From contig JBFFWN010000228.1 of NCBI GenBank assembly GCA_041570235.1, forward strand, positions 1 through 5,554: 5,554 bases of DNA. The letters run 5' to 3'. The stretch is from SZUA-36 sp041570235 (GTDB lineage Bacteria; Pseudomonadota; Gammaproteobacteria; Xanthomonadales; SZUA-36). Positions 1 through 5,530 of the stretch are shown here, piece after piece. The notes beneath the pieces are model-generated. The model worked only from the letters and a program-made list of their open reading frames with translations. It ran no database searches and was not told the DNA's origin. The stretch's first letter is position 1; the number at the start of each line of letters is the position of its first letter. Position numbers and translations under genes: made by a program.

Positions 1-9
1 AATCCAGCG

Positions 10-1248
10 GTGAAAAGTCCCGCCGCAACGGCAATGGATATTGCCAAAGTCCGGGCGGATTTCCCCATTTTGCAGCGGACGGTGCACGGCAAACCGCTGG
101 TCTACTTTGATACGGCGGCATCGGCACAACGCCCCACGGCCGTTCTGGATGCAGTGGACCGCTTTTACCGCAATCACAATGCCAATATTCACCGCGGTGT
201 GCACACGCTCAGCCAGGAGGCCACGGCAGATTATGAGCAGGCGCGTCTGAAAACCGCCCGGTTTATCAATGCGCCCACCGAAAAAGAAATCATATTTACC
301 CGTGGAACAACCGAGTCCATCAACCTGGTGGCATACAGCTATTTGCGACCGCGGATCACCGAGGGTGACGAGATACTGATCAGCTGGATGGAACACCATT
401 CGAACATCGTCCCCTGGCAGTTGCTATGTGAAGAAACCGGCGCCGTCCTGAAAGTGATCCCAATGAATGAGCGTGGGGAACTTGAAATGGACCGTTTGGC
501 GGAGATGCTGAACGAACGGGTCAAACTGCTCGCCATTGTGCAGGTTTCCAATGCACTGGGCACGGTTAACCCGGTCAAAGAAATTTGCGCCATGGCTAAA
601 CAACACGGCATCACGGTTCTGGTCGACGGCGCGCAGGCTGTTCCCCACCAGGCAGTCGATGTACAGGCGCTGGGTTGTGACTTCTATTGTTTCTCAGGCC
701 ACAAAATGTACGGGCCCACCGGCATTGGTGCGTTGTGGGGCAGGTATGATTTGTTGCAGTCGATGCGGCCATACCAGGGTGGCGGCGAGATGATCAGGCA
801 CGTCACTTTTGAGAAATCAACTTTCAACGATGCCCCCGGCAAATTCGAAGCCGGTACCCCCAATATTGCCGGCGCCATCGGAATGGGCGCTGCGGTGGAT
901 TACCTCGAGGGCCTGGGTATGGACAATGTTGCTGCCCGGGAGGCACAGTTGCTTGCCTATGGGACAGAACGACTGGAGCAGGTGCCGGGTTTCCGCATGA
1001 TCGGCACGGCAGCAGCCAAAGCCGGTGTTATGTCGTTCGTGTTGGGTGATATTCATGCCAATGACGTGGGCACCATCGTTGACCTTCACGGGGTTGCAAT
1101 ACGCACGGGTCATCACTGTGCGATGCCGGTTGCGCAGTACTTTGGCCTGCCCGCAACCGCGCGGGCTTCTTTGGGCATATACAATACCTTTGAAGAGATC
1201 GACATCCTGGCTGAATCGCTGGAAAAGGTTAACGCGATGTTTGCCTGA
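10..1248 (+). CDS. sufS: Cysteine desulfurase SufS (SUF Fe-S assembly, PLP-dependent)
   Basis: SufS removes sulfur from L-cysteine, giving alanine and an enzyme persulfide that is passed (usually via SufE) to the SufBCD scaffold in the cytoplasm. The 412-residue product spans the full group II NifS/SufS fold; family members are about 400-415 residues. Visible landmarks are the His pair at 129-130 in a WMEHHSNIVPW stretch (cofactor stacking), D206 and Q209 in VDGAQAVPH (PLP ring contacts), the Schiff-base lysine K232 in SGHKMYGP, the persulfide cysteine C370 in RTGHHCAMP, and R385 in ARASLGIYNT (substrate carboxylate). All catalytic residues are intact. The start is uncertain: GTG at 10 overlaps a TGA at 11-13 in another frame, as if coupled to an upstream gene such as sufD; ATG at 34 would give MDIAKVRADF; and the frame is also open to the left edge. 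No sufE, sufU or sufT follows in the window, so this is probably the operon's last gene. Confidence 0.96.
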   Translation: MKSPAATAMDIAKVRADFPILQRTVHGKPLVYFDTAASAQRPTAVLDAVDRFYRNHNANIHRGVHTLSQEATADYEQARLKTARFINAPTEKEIIFTRGTTESINLVAYSYLRPRITEGDEILISWMEHHSNIVPWQLLCEETGAVLKVIPMNERGELEMDRLAEMLNERVKLLAIVQVSNALGTVNPVKEICAMAKQHGITVLVDGAQAVPHQAVDVQALGCDFYCFSGHKMYGPTGIGALWGRYDLLQSMRPYQGGGEMIRHVTFEKSTFNDAPGKFEAGTPNIAGAIGMGAAVDYLEGLGMDNVAAREAQLLAYGTERLEQVPGFRMIGTAAAKAGVMSFVLGDIHANDVGTIVDLHGVAIRTGHHCAMPVAQYFGLPATARASLGIYNTFEEIDILAESLEKVNAMFA

Positions 1249-1256
1249 TCAGGATG

Positions 1257-1284
1257 GTCTGCCGGCTTGCCAGGCAGACGTTCT
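1257..1284 (+). terminator. Weak hairpin after sufS, possible terminator
   Basis: A 7-bp perfect stem pairs GTCTGCC (1257-1263) with GGCAGAC (1273-1279), starting 8 bases after the sufS stop. Two more inner pairs are possible around a bulged A. It is followed only by GTTCT, not a real T-tract, so it may be a weak terminator, an attenuating structure or a 3'-end stabiliser. The remaining gap up to 1394 shows no second gene and no promoter that I can defend; TAGTAT at 1353-1358 has only a 3-of-6 partner upstream (TTCATT, 1330-1335). Confidence 0.35.
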
Positions 1285-1382
1285 ACACGTGCCAATACAG
1301 CCCATTTAGGGTATCCTACGCACCTCAAATTCATTCATCATTCCATGACCTTTAGTATCTGACACATACTTCTAATGACAAT

Positions 1383-1387
1383 AGGAG
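1383..1387 (+). promoter_or_regulatory. Ribosome binding site of the ALDH7 gene
   Basis: AGGAG lies 7 bases before the ATG at 1395. It supports that start over the in-frame ATG two codons later (1401), which would have a 13-base spacer. Confidence 0.8.
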
Positions 1388-1394
1388 AGTTAAC

Positions 1395-2933
1395 ATGTCC
1401 ATGCCTTTTTTGAAACAATTGGGAATTGGCGAATTATCGTTACCCATCTGCACGGGTGCCGTTCACTCGGGTGATGACAGCGATGGAACTTCGCAGTCCT
1501 ACTCTCCTGCTGATGGCAAGTTGATAGGCACTATCGGCAAGGCCAAGGCATCTGATTATGAGCATGTGATTGAAACGGCTGGCGAGGCCTTCAAGCAGTG
1601 GCGAAATGTACCCGCCCCCATTCGTGGTGAACTGGTGCGTCAGATCGGTGAAAAACTTCGCGAGATCAAGCAACCCCTGGGCGAGCTTGTCAGCTACGAG
1701 ATGGGCAAGTCACTGCAGGAGGGCCTGGGTGAAGTCCAGGAAATGATCGATATCTGTGATTTTGCCGTGGGGCTTTCGCGTCAGCTTTATGGTTTGACCA
1801 TGCACTCTGAACGGCCCAATCACCGCATGTATGAACAATGGCACCCGATGGGTATCGTCGGCATTATTTCGGCCTTCAACTTTCCTGTCGCGGTATGGGC
1901 CTGGAACACGATGATCGCGACGGTATGTGGCGATGTGACGGTATGGAAGCCCTCAAAGAAGGCGCCCTTGACAGCGGTGGCGATTTTCAACGCCATCGGA
2001 GAGGTTCTGGAGAAAAATGATGTGCCCGAAGGTGTCATGTCCTACATCATCGGACCGGGCGCTGTCGTGGGTGAGTCGATGATCAACGATCATCGTATCC
2101 CTCTGATTTCGGCCACGGGTTCAACCCGTGTCGGTATCAGGGTTGCGCAGGCCTGTGCGGCGCGCCTGGGTAAGTCCATCCTTGAACTGGGTGGCAATAA
2201 TGCGATCATCATCACGCCGAACGCGGATCTGAAATTGACCATTCCGGCGGTGGTATTCGGCTCTGTTGGCACAGCGGGCCAGCGCTGCACATCCACACGT
2301 CGCCTGATCATCCACGAGAGCATTTATGAGCAGGTAAAAGAGTCGCTTATCACAGCCTATAACTCGGTGAAGATCGGCACCCCGATGGATGAAAGCAATC
2401 ACATGGGGCCGTTGGTCGATACCGGTGCCGTGCAGGATATGCAGGATGCGATTGCCGCTGCCAGGGCAGAGGGCGCCAGCGTTATCTATGGTGGCAATGT
2501 GCTCAGTGGCGAGGGATATGAATCCGGTTGTTATGTTGAGCCCTGCATCGTTGAAGCGAAAAACGAGATGGACATCGTTCAGACCGAGACCTTCGCGCCG
2601 ATCCTTTATCTGTGCAAGTACAGTGGTGACGTCAACGAGGCCCTGGCCCAGCAAAACAATGTGCCGCAGGGGCTTTCCTCTGCGATATTCACAAATGACC
2701 TGCTCGAAGCCGAGGAGTTTCTGTCAACACGCGGTTCTGATTGCGGCATCGCCAACGTCAACATCGGCACTTCCGGCGCCGAGATTGGTGGCGCCTTCGG
2801 CGGTGAAAAGGAAACCGGCTGGGGTCGTGAATCGGGCTCTGATTCGTGGAGGCAGTATATGCGCCGCCAGACCAATACGATCAACTATGGCAAGGACTTG
2901 CCGCTGGCCCAGGGCATAGAGTTCAAGTTTTAA
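1395..2933 (+). CDS. amaB: ALDH7-family aldehyde dehydrogenase, probable L-aminoadipate-semialdehyde dehydrogenase (antiquitin/AmaB type)
   Basis: This predicted soluble NAD(P)+-dependent dehydrogenase most likely oxidises alpha-aminoadipate semialdehyde (in equilibrium with piperideine-6-carboxylate) to L-2-aminoadipate in lysine or pipecolate breakdown. The 512-residue length matches human ALDH7A1 and bacterial AmaB. Visible residues in order: catalytic-site N162 in SAFNFPVAVW, K185 in WKPSKK (cofactor), the Rossmann loop G242-S-T-R-V-G247, general base E264 in ELGGNN, nucleophile C298 in GTAGQRC, and E398 in ETFAPIL (cofactor ribose). ALDH7-specific stretches include EVQEMIDICDFAVGLSRQ near 113-130, NVNIGTSGAEIGGAFGGEK near 455-473, and a C-terminal INYGKDLPLAQGI tail. 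As I recall the human structure, a Glu equivalent to E116 and the Arg before the nucleophile (R297) bind the substrate amino acid end; both are present. The gene stands alone, with its own RBS, and runs into the terminator at 2973-3006. No lysine-pathway neighbour is visible, so the family call is firm and the substrate is inferred from similarity. Confidence 0.93.
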   Translation: MSMPFLKQLGIGELSLPICTGAVHSGDDSDGTSQSYSPADGKLIGTIGKAKASDYEHVIETAGEAFKQWRNVPAPIRGELVRQIGEKLREIKQPLGELVSYEMGKSLQEGLGEVQEMIDICDFAVGLSRQLYGLTMHSERPNHRMYEQWHPMGIVGIISAFNFPVAVWAWNTMIATVCGDVTVWKPSKKAPLTAVAIFNAIGEVLEKNDVPEGVMSYIIGPGAVVGESMINDHRIPLISATGSTRVGIRVAQACAARLGKSILELGGNNAIIITPNADLKLTIPAVVFGSVGTAGQRCTSTRRLIIHESIYEQVKESLITAYNSVKIGTPMDESNHMGPLVDTGAVQDMQDAIAAARAEGASVIYGGNVLSGEGYESGCYVEPCIVEAKNEMDIVQTETFAPILYLCKYSGDVNEALAQQNNVPQGLSSAIFTNDLLEAEEFLSTRGSDCGIANVNIGTSGAEIGGAFGGEKETGWGRESGSDSWRQYMRRQTNTINYGKDLPLAQGIEFKF

Positions 2934-2972
2934 AGCGCAGTTAAACCGGGGTGCCGGGTTTGGCGCATCCGT

Positions 2973-3006
2973 AAAAAACCCGCAGTCCGAAGCTGCGGGT
3001 TTTTTT
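2973..3006. terminator. Bidirectional intrinsic terminator between convergent genes
   Basis: CCCGCAG (2979-2985) pairs perfectly with CTGCGGG (2993-2999) around a 7-base loop. Six A's lie to the left (2973-2978) and seven T's to the right (3000-3006), so both strands give a GC-rich hairpin followed by a U-run, and the A/T runs can lengthen the stem. It is 45 bases past the ALDH7 stop and 23 bases past the EF-G2 stop. It serves both transcripts and limits antisense read-through. Confidence 0.93.
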
Positions 3007-3022
3007 ACAGGCCTGTAAATGA

Positions 3023-5065
3023 CTATTCGTCGTCTTTCGATTTAAAGGCTTTTATCAGTTCATCCTGGACGTTGGATGGAACCGGGTCGTAATGACTGAA
3101 TTCCATCGTGTAGGTGCCCTGGCCCTGGGTCAGGCTCTTGAGCTCGGTGTGATAATCCGATAACGAGCTCAATGGGATATCCGCCTGGATGGTCACCAGG
3201 CCGCCACGCAGACTCTCCGTGCCGCTGATACGCGCCCTGCGGCCCGCAAGATTGCCCGTGATATCGCCCATATCAGAATCCGGAACGGTCACATCAACGC
3301 TGACGATAGGTTCCAGGATCTGCGGACCGGCGTTCTTGATGGCATTCAGAAATGCATGCCTTCCGGCGGTGACAAAGGCGATCTCCTTTGAATCCACCGG
3401 GTGATACTTGCCGTCGTATACCGTTACTTCCAGGTCCTGCATGGTGTAACCGGCAACAGCACCCTCGTTGAGCACCTGTGTAACGCCTTTTTCCACGGCG
3501 GGAATCAGGTTATACGGAATAGCGCCGCCGACCACTTCATCCTTGAACTCAAAGCCTGCGCCGCGCTGTTTTGGCCGAACCCGAAGATAGACTTCACCAA
3601 ATTGCCCGGCGCCACCGGTTTGCTTCTTGTGGCGGTAGTGGCCCTCTGCCGGACGGGTGATGGTCTCACGATAGGCAATACGCGGCGGCCGTGTGACGAC
3701 TTCCACGTTATAGCGTTCCTTCATGCGCTCCAGTGTAACCCGCATGTACAGTTCGCCCAGGCCGCTCATAACCGTCTCGTTCAGTTCCTGGTTGTGTTCC
3801 ACGGTGAAACAGGGGTCCTCTTCCTGCAAACGCGTCAACGCGGTTGAAAGTTTCTGTTCCTGGCCCCGGGTCTTGGTGTTAACGGCCTGGCCATACATGG
3901 GTTTGGGGAAATCCAGCGGTTTGAGATGGTAGCGGTCTTCATCATGGGAGTCGTGCAAAACCGCGTCGTAGTAGATTTCATCAACCTTGGCAACCGCGCA
4001 GATATCGCCCGGTATGCCGGCATCAACCTCTTCGTGTTTGCCGCCCTGCATTCTGAACAGGTGGCCGACCTTGAACGGCTTACGCGCATCACCAATTAAT
4101 AGCTGGGAGTCCGGCTTCACAGTGCCCTGGTAAATACGGAATACACTCAGTTTTCCAACGAACGGGTCATTGGTGATCTTGAATACATGTGCAACCACAT
4201 GGTCATTTGCATTGGTGGTAATCGAGACCTTTTCAGCTTCTTCGCCCTCTCCCTTGACGAAGGGCGGCTTGTTACCTTCCCGTGGGCTGGGGGCGAGTTT
4301 CTGGAAGAAGTCCAGCAGCTCGGGAACACCCGCGCCGGTGGTGGCCGATACAAAACAAACGGGAACCAGGTGACCTTCCCTCAAGGCCTGTTCGAATGCT
4401 TCGTGCAATTCATCGCGGCTCAGTTCTTCACCTTCCAGGTATTTTTCCATCAGGTCTTCGTTGACTTCCACCACCTGGTCGATGATGGCTTCGTGCGCTT
4501 CCGACAGCGAAAAGATGTCGGTTTCGCCTTCCGTTTGGAAAAAGCAATCACGAACGGTGCTGCGGTTCCCGGAAGGCAGGTTGACGGGCAGGCATTCAGG
4601 CCCGAATTCCTCACGCAAATCGTTTACCAACTGCTCCAGTTCAACACCGTCCATATCCATCCGGTTGATGATGATCATGCGGCACACGCGCCGTTGTTTG
4701 GCCCGGCGTATATGGCGTCGGGTGGACAGTTCAATTCCGGCGTGGGCGTTGATAACAACGGCCACGGTCTCAACAGCGGTCAGGCTGGCAAGTGTCGGGC
4801 CGCGAAAATCGGGAATACCGGCAGTGTCGATCAGGTTCAGGTGCATGCCCTTGTAATCGAGACTGGCAATAGCGGAGTCCAGTGTATGCTGGAAATTCTT
4901 TTCCAACGGGTCATGGTCCATCGTGGTCGTTCCACGTTCGACCGTTCCTGCTTCACCCTTTGCCCCTGCAGCGACGAGCAGCGCTTCGGCAAGTGTCGTT
5001 TTTCCTGAGCCGGAATGTCCAACCAGAGCGATGTTGCGAATATCCTTGGTACGGTAATTAGGCAT
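3023..5065 (-). CDS. fusA2: Elongation factor G-like translational GTPase, EF-G2 type
   Basis: A ribosome-associated GTPase of the EF-G/EF-2 superfamily; canonical EF-G drives translocation and, with RRF, recycling. The 680 residues cover all five domains: G (about 1-285), II (286-385, starting near VVAHVFKITNDPFVGKL), III (386-458), IV (459-582) and V (583-680). Motifs are the P-loop GHSGSGKTT (16-24), DTAG (80-83), NRMD (134-137), SATTG (240-244), the domain IV TGGAGQFG (483-490) and the domain IV tip YHPVDSKE with H555. The P-loop is not the AHIDAGKTT of canonical EF-G, the segment after DTAG reads IPDF where canonical EF-G has HVDF, and switch I lacks the RGITI block. These features put it with the EF-G2 paralogues. 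No rpsL, rpsG or tuf is adjacent, so it is not the str-operon fusA. The ATG at 5065 has a good SD; transcription probably starts near 5103, and the TAG stop precedes the shared terminator. A specialised or stress-linked role is inference. Confidence 0.93.
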   Translation of the reverse strand: MPNYRTKDIRNIALVGHSGSGKTTLAEALLVAAGAKGEAGTVERGTTTMDHDPLEKNFQHTLDSAIASLDYKGMHLNLIDTAGIPDFRGPTLASLTAVETVAVVINAHAGIELSTRRHIRRAKQRRVCRMIIINRMDMDGVELEQLVNDLREEFGPECLPVNLPSGNRSTVRDCFFQTEGETDIFSLSEAHEAIIDQVVEVNEDLMEKYLEGEELSRDELHEAFEQALREGHLVPVCFVSATTGAGVPELLDFFQKLAPSPREGNKPPFVKGEGEEAEKVSITTNANDHVVAHVFKITNDPFVGKLSVFRIYQGTVKPDSQLLIGDARKPFKVGHLFRMQGGKHEEVDAGIPGDICAVAKVDEIYYDAVLHDSHDEDRYHLKPLDFPKPMYGQAVNTKTRGQEQKLSTALTRLQEEDPCFTVEHNQELNETVMSGLGELYMRVTLERMKERYNVEVVTRPPRIAYRETITRPAEGHYRHKKQTGGAGQFGEVYLRVRPKQRGAGFEFKDEVVGGAIPYNLIPAVEKGVTQVLNEGAVAGYTMQDLEVTVYDGKYHPVDSKEIAFVTAGRHAFLNAIKNAGPQILEPIVSVDVTVPDSDMGDITGNLAGRRARISGTESLRGGLVTIQADIPLSSLSDYHTELKSLTQGQGTYTMEFSHYDPVPSNVQDELIKAFKSKDDE

Positions 5066-5071
5066 AGGTAG

Positions 5072-5077
5072 TCCTTT
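5072..5077 (-). promoter_or_regulatory. Ribosome binding site of the EF-G2 gene
   Basis: On the minus strand AAAGGA lies 6 bases before the ATG at 5065, preceded by an A-rich run. It fixes the start codon; the protein then begins MPNYRTKDIRNIALVGH, with the P-loop at the expected distance. Confidence 0.8.
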
Positions 5078-5109
5078 CTTTTTTTGACTGGAAATCGAAT
5101 AGGTCCGTA

Positions 5110-5138
5110 ATCCTAGTACTTTTGCTCAGAAGCGGCAA
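5110..5138 (-). promoter_or_regulatory. Candidate sigma70 promoter of the EF-G2 gene
   Basis: Read on the minus strand, TTGCCG (5138-5133, 4 of 6 to TTGACA) and TAGGAT (5115-5110, 4 of 6 to TATAAT) are separated by exactly 17 bases. The predicted transcription start is near 5103, giving a leader of about 38 bases that holds the RBS. The assignment rests on motif match and position only. Confidence 0.5.
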
Positions 5139-5153
5139 ATGACATATGTCATT
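5138..5153. promoter_or_regulatory. Perfect 16-bp palindrome, candidate operator
   Basis: AATGACATATGTCATT is a perfect palindrome centred between 5145 and 5146. Its left base coincides with the first base of the putative -35 box of the EF-G2 promoter (5133-5138), so the site lies just upstream of that promoter and between it and a possible divergent plus-strand promoter. Position and symmetry suggest a dimeric transcription factor site (activator or repressor); I cannot name the regulator. Confidence 0.45.
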
Positions 5154-5164
5154 GGTCCGTTCAG

Positions 5165-5192
5165 TTTTGGTTCATAAACCGACATGTATGAT
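5165..5192 (+). promoter_or_regulatory. Weak candidate promoter for a divergent small RNA
   Basis: TATGAT (5187-5192) matches TATAAT at 5 of 6 positions. The -35 is poor: TTTTGG at 16-base spacing, or TTGGTT at only 14. The spacer contains the inverted repeat GGTT-CATA-AACC (5169-5180), which could be a protein site. The call depends mainly on the clear plus-strand terminator downstream, which implies some plus-strand transcript. Confidence 0.25.
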
Positions 5193-5198
5193 GACTTC

Positions 5199-5273
5199 AC
5201 AGTGACAACACTTCTGCAATTTCCATTACCTGTACACTGTTTTAGCGGCACTGTCCCCGGTGCCGCTTTTTTT
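5199..5273 (+). ncRNA. Candidate small RNA of about 75 nt, divergent from EF-G2
   Basis: A strong plus-strand terminator at 5244-5273 has no plus-strand gene upstream of it: the nearest gene to the left, EF-G2, is on the other strand. A transcript starting about 7 bases after the TATGAT at 5187-5192 would begin near 5199. ACAGTG (5199-5204) can pair with CACTGT (5235-5240), enclosing a 30-base pyrimidine- and A-rich loop that contains CTTCTGCAATTTCC, just before the terminator hairpin. Stem, open loop and Rho-independent terminator is a common sRNA layout. No ORF with an RBS fits in it. I do not recognise a known RNA family. The alternative is that the terminator only stops antisense or read-through transcription. 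Confidence 0.3.
5244..5273 (+). terminator. Intrinsic terminator, plus strand
   Basis: AGCGGCAC (5244-5251) pairs perfectly with GTGCCGCT (5260-5267) around an 8-base loop and is followed by seven T's (5267-5273, the first paired). There is no matching A-run on the left, so it works in the plus direction only. It would end the candidate sRNA. Confidence 0.8.
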
Positions 5274-5299
5274 ATGGGCCGCTGCCGACCGGTGAACGT

Positions 5300-5427
5300 G
5301 GATTACTGATATTAAAAAAAAATTCATTGGAAGGAGCCGGGGCGGGTAGTTACTGCCAGGACACGCCACAAGTACGTCCTGTAGGCCCGGGTGGGTCATC
5401 TGGCGGATTATTTATGTTGCTGATATT
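5300..5427. repeat. Imperfect direct repeats flanking a GC-rich segment
   Basis: GGATTA followed directly by CTGATATT occurs at 5300-5313. The same two blocks recur at 5405-5410 and 5420-5427, split by 9 extra bases. Both copies run into A-rich sequence. They bracket the palindromic element at 5337-5390, as if a short segment had been duplicated or inserted there. Confidence 0.4.
5337..5390. repeat. GC-rich imperfect palindrome, possible REP-like intergenic element
   Basis: Nested arms are CCGGG (5337-5341) with CCCGG (5386-5390), GCC (5355-5357) with GGC (5384-5386) as an alternative, and AGGAC (5358-5362) with GTCCT (5376-5380), the last extendable by one C-G pair to six. The loop is ACGCCACAAGTAC. 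The minus-strand text (GGCCTACAGGACGTACTTGT and what follows) reminds me of dispersed palindromic intergenic repeats in gammaproteobacterial genomes; that is recollection, not a search. It could also be a one-off RNA structure. Confidence 0.35.
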
Positions 5428-5428
5428 G

Positions 5429-5451
5429 AAAAATGGGCTTATCGCACCCAT
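5429..5451 (-). terminator. Short hairpin with U-run, possible minus-strand terminator
   Basis: On the minus strand ATGGG (5451-5447) pairs with CCCAT (5437-5433) and is followed by TTTT (5432-5429) after the paired T. The 5-bp stem is weak. It could end a minus-strand transcript entering from the right of the window, or the RNA formed by the neighbouring inverted repeat. Confidence 0.35.
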
Positions 5452-5453
5452 AA

Positions 5454-5530
5454 AAGAGGCCGCGGGACAGGTTTGAGGAGTGCATATACCCATTTGGCAT
5501 GAGGGAGAGACCATAGCCCCGCGGCCTCTT
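5454..5530. repeat. 13-bp perfect inverted repeat enclosing 51 bases, possible structured RNA
   Basis: AAGAGGCCGCGGG (5454-5466) is the exact reverse complement of 5518-5530. Inside, in plus-strand RNA, GGUUU (5470-5474) can pair with AGACC (5508-5512, one G-U) and GUGC (5480-5483) with GCAU (5497-5500, one G-U). This leaves a purine-rich internal loop, GAGGA facing GAGGGAG. The result is a long imperfect hairpin of 77 bases. It has no T-run on the plus side; on the minus side the stem is followed by TTTT and then by another hairpin. I do not recognise it as a known riboswitch, 6S, SRP, tmRNA or RNase P RNA. The orientation is undecided. Confidence 0.4.

Noticed and set aside
2121..2654. 177-codon open frame on the minus strand
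   Set aside because: It is antisense to the catalytic core of the ALDH7 gene, whose motifs are intact. It has no RBS or family likeness.
2389..2919. 176-codon open frame on the plus strand, other phase
   Set aside because: It is an out-of-frame shadow inside the ALDH7 gene, with an Arg/Pro/Ser-rich composition typical of a wrong-frame reading.
4187..5008. 273-codon open frame on the plus strand
   Set aside because: It lies entirely opposite the EF-G2 gene, has no RBS and no recognisable domain. The minus-strand protein is a full-length match to a known family, so this is an antisense shadow.
5244..5273. Terminator for transcripts reaching EF-G2 from the right
   Set aside because: On the minus strand the hairpin is followed by AAAAC rather than a U-run, so it cannot act as an intrinsic terminator in that direction.
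5314..5322. T-tract (nine T's on the minus strand) as part of a minus-strand terminator
   Set aside because: The nearest stable hairpin ends at 5337, about 14 bases before the T-run, too far for a standard intrinsic terminator.
5414..5474. 20-codon plus-strand frame MLLILKNGLIAPIKEAAGQV
   Set aside because: It has no Shine-Dalgarno sequence, overlaps the minus-strand hairpin and the left arm of the 13-bp inverted repeat, and is too short to support. The frame continues open after the TGA, but there is no sign of recoding.
5454..5530. tRNA or known riboswitch, based on length and closing stem
   Set aside because: The 13-bp closing stem is too long for a tRNA, there is no T-loop GTTCRA motif or anticodon arm, and none of the conserved cores of TPP, FMN, SAM, glycine, cobalamin or c-di-GMP riboswitches is visible.
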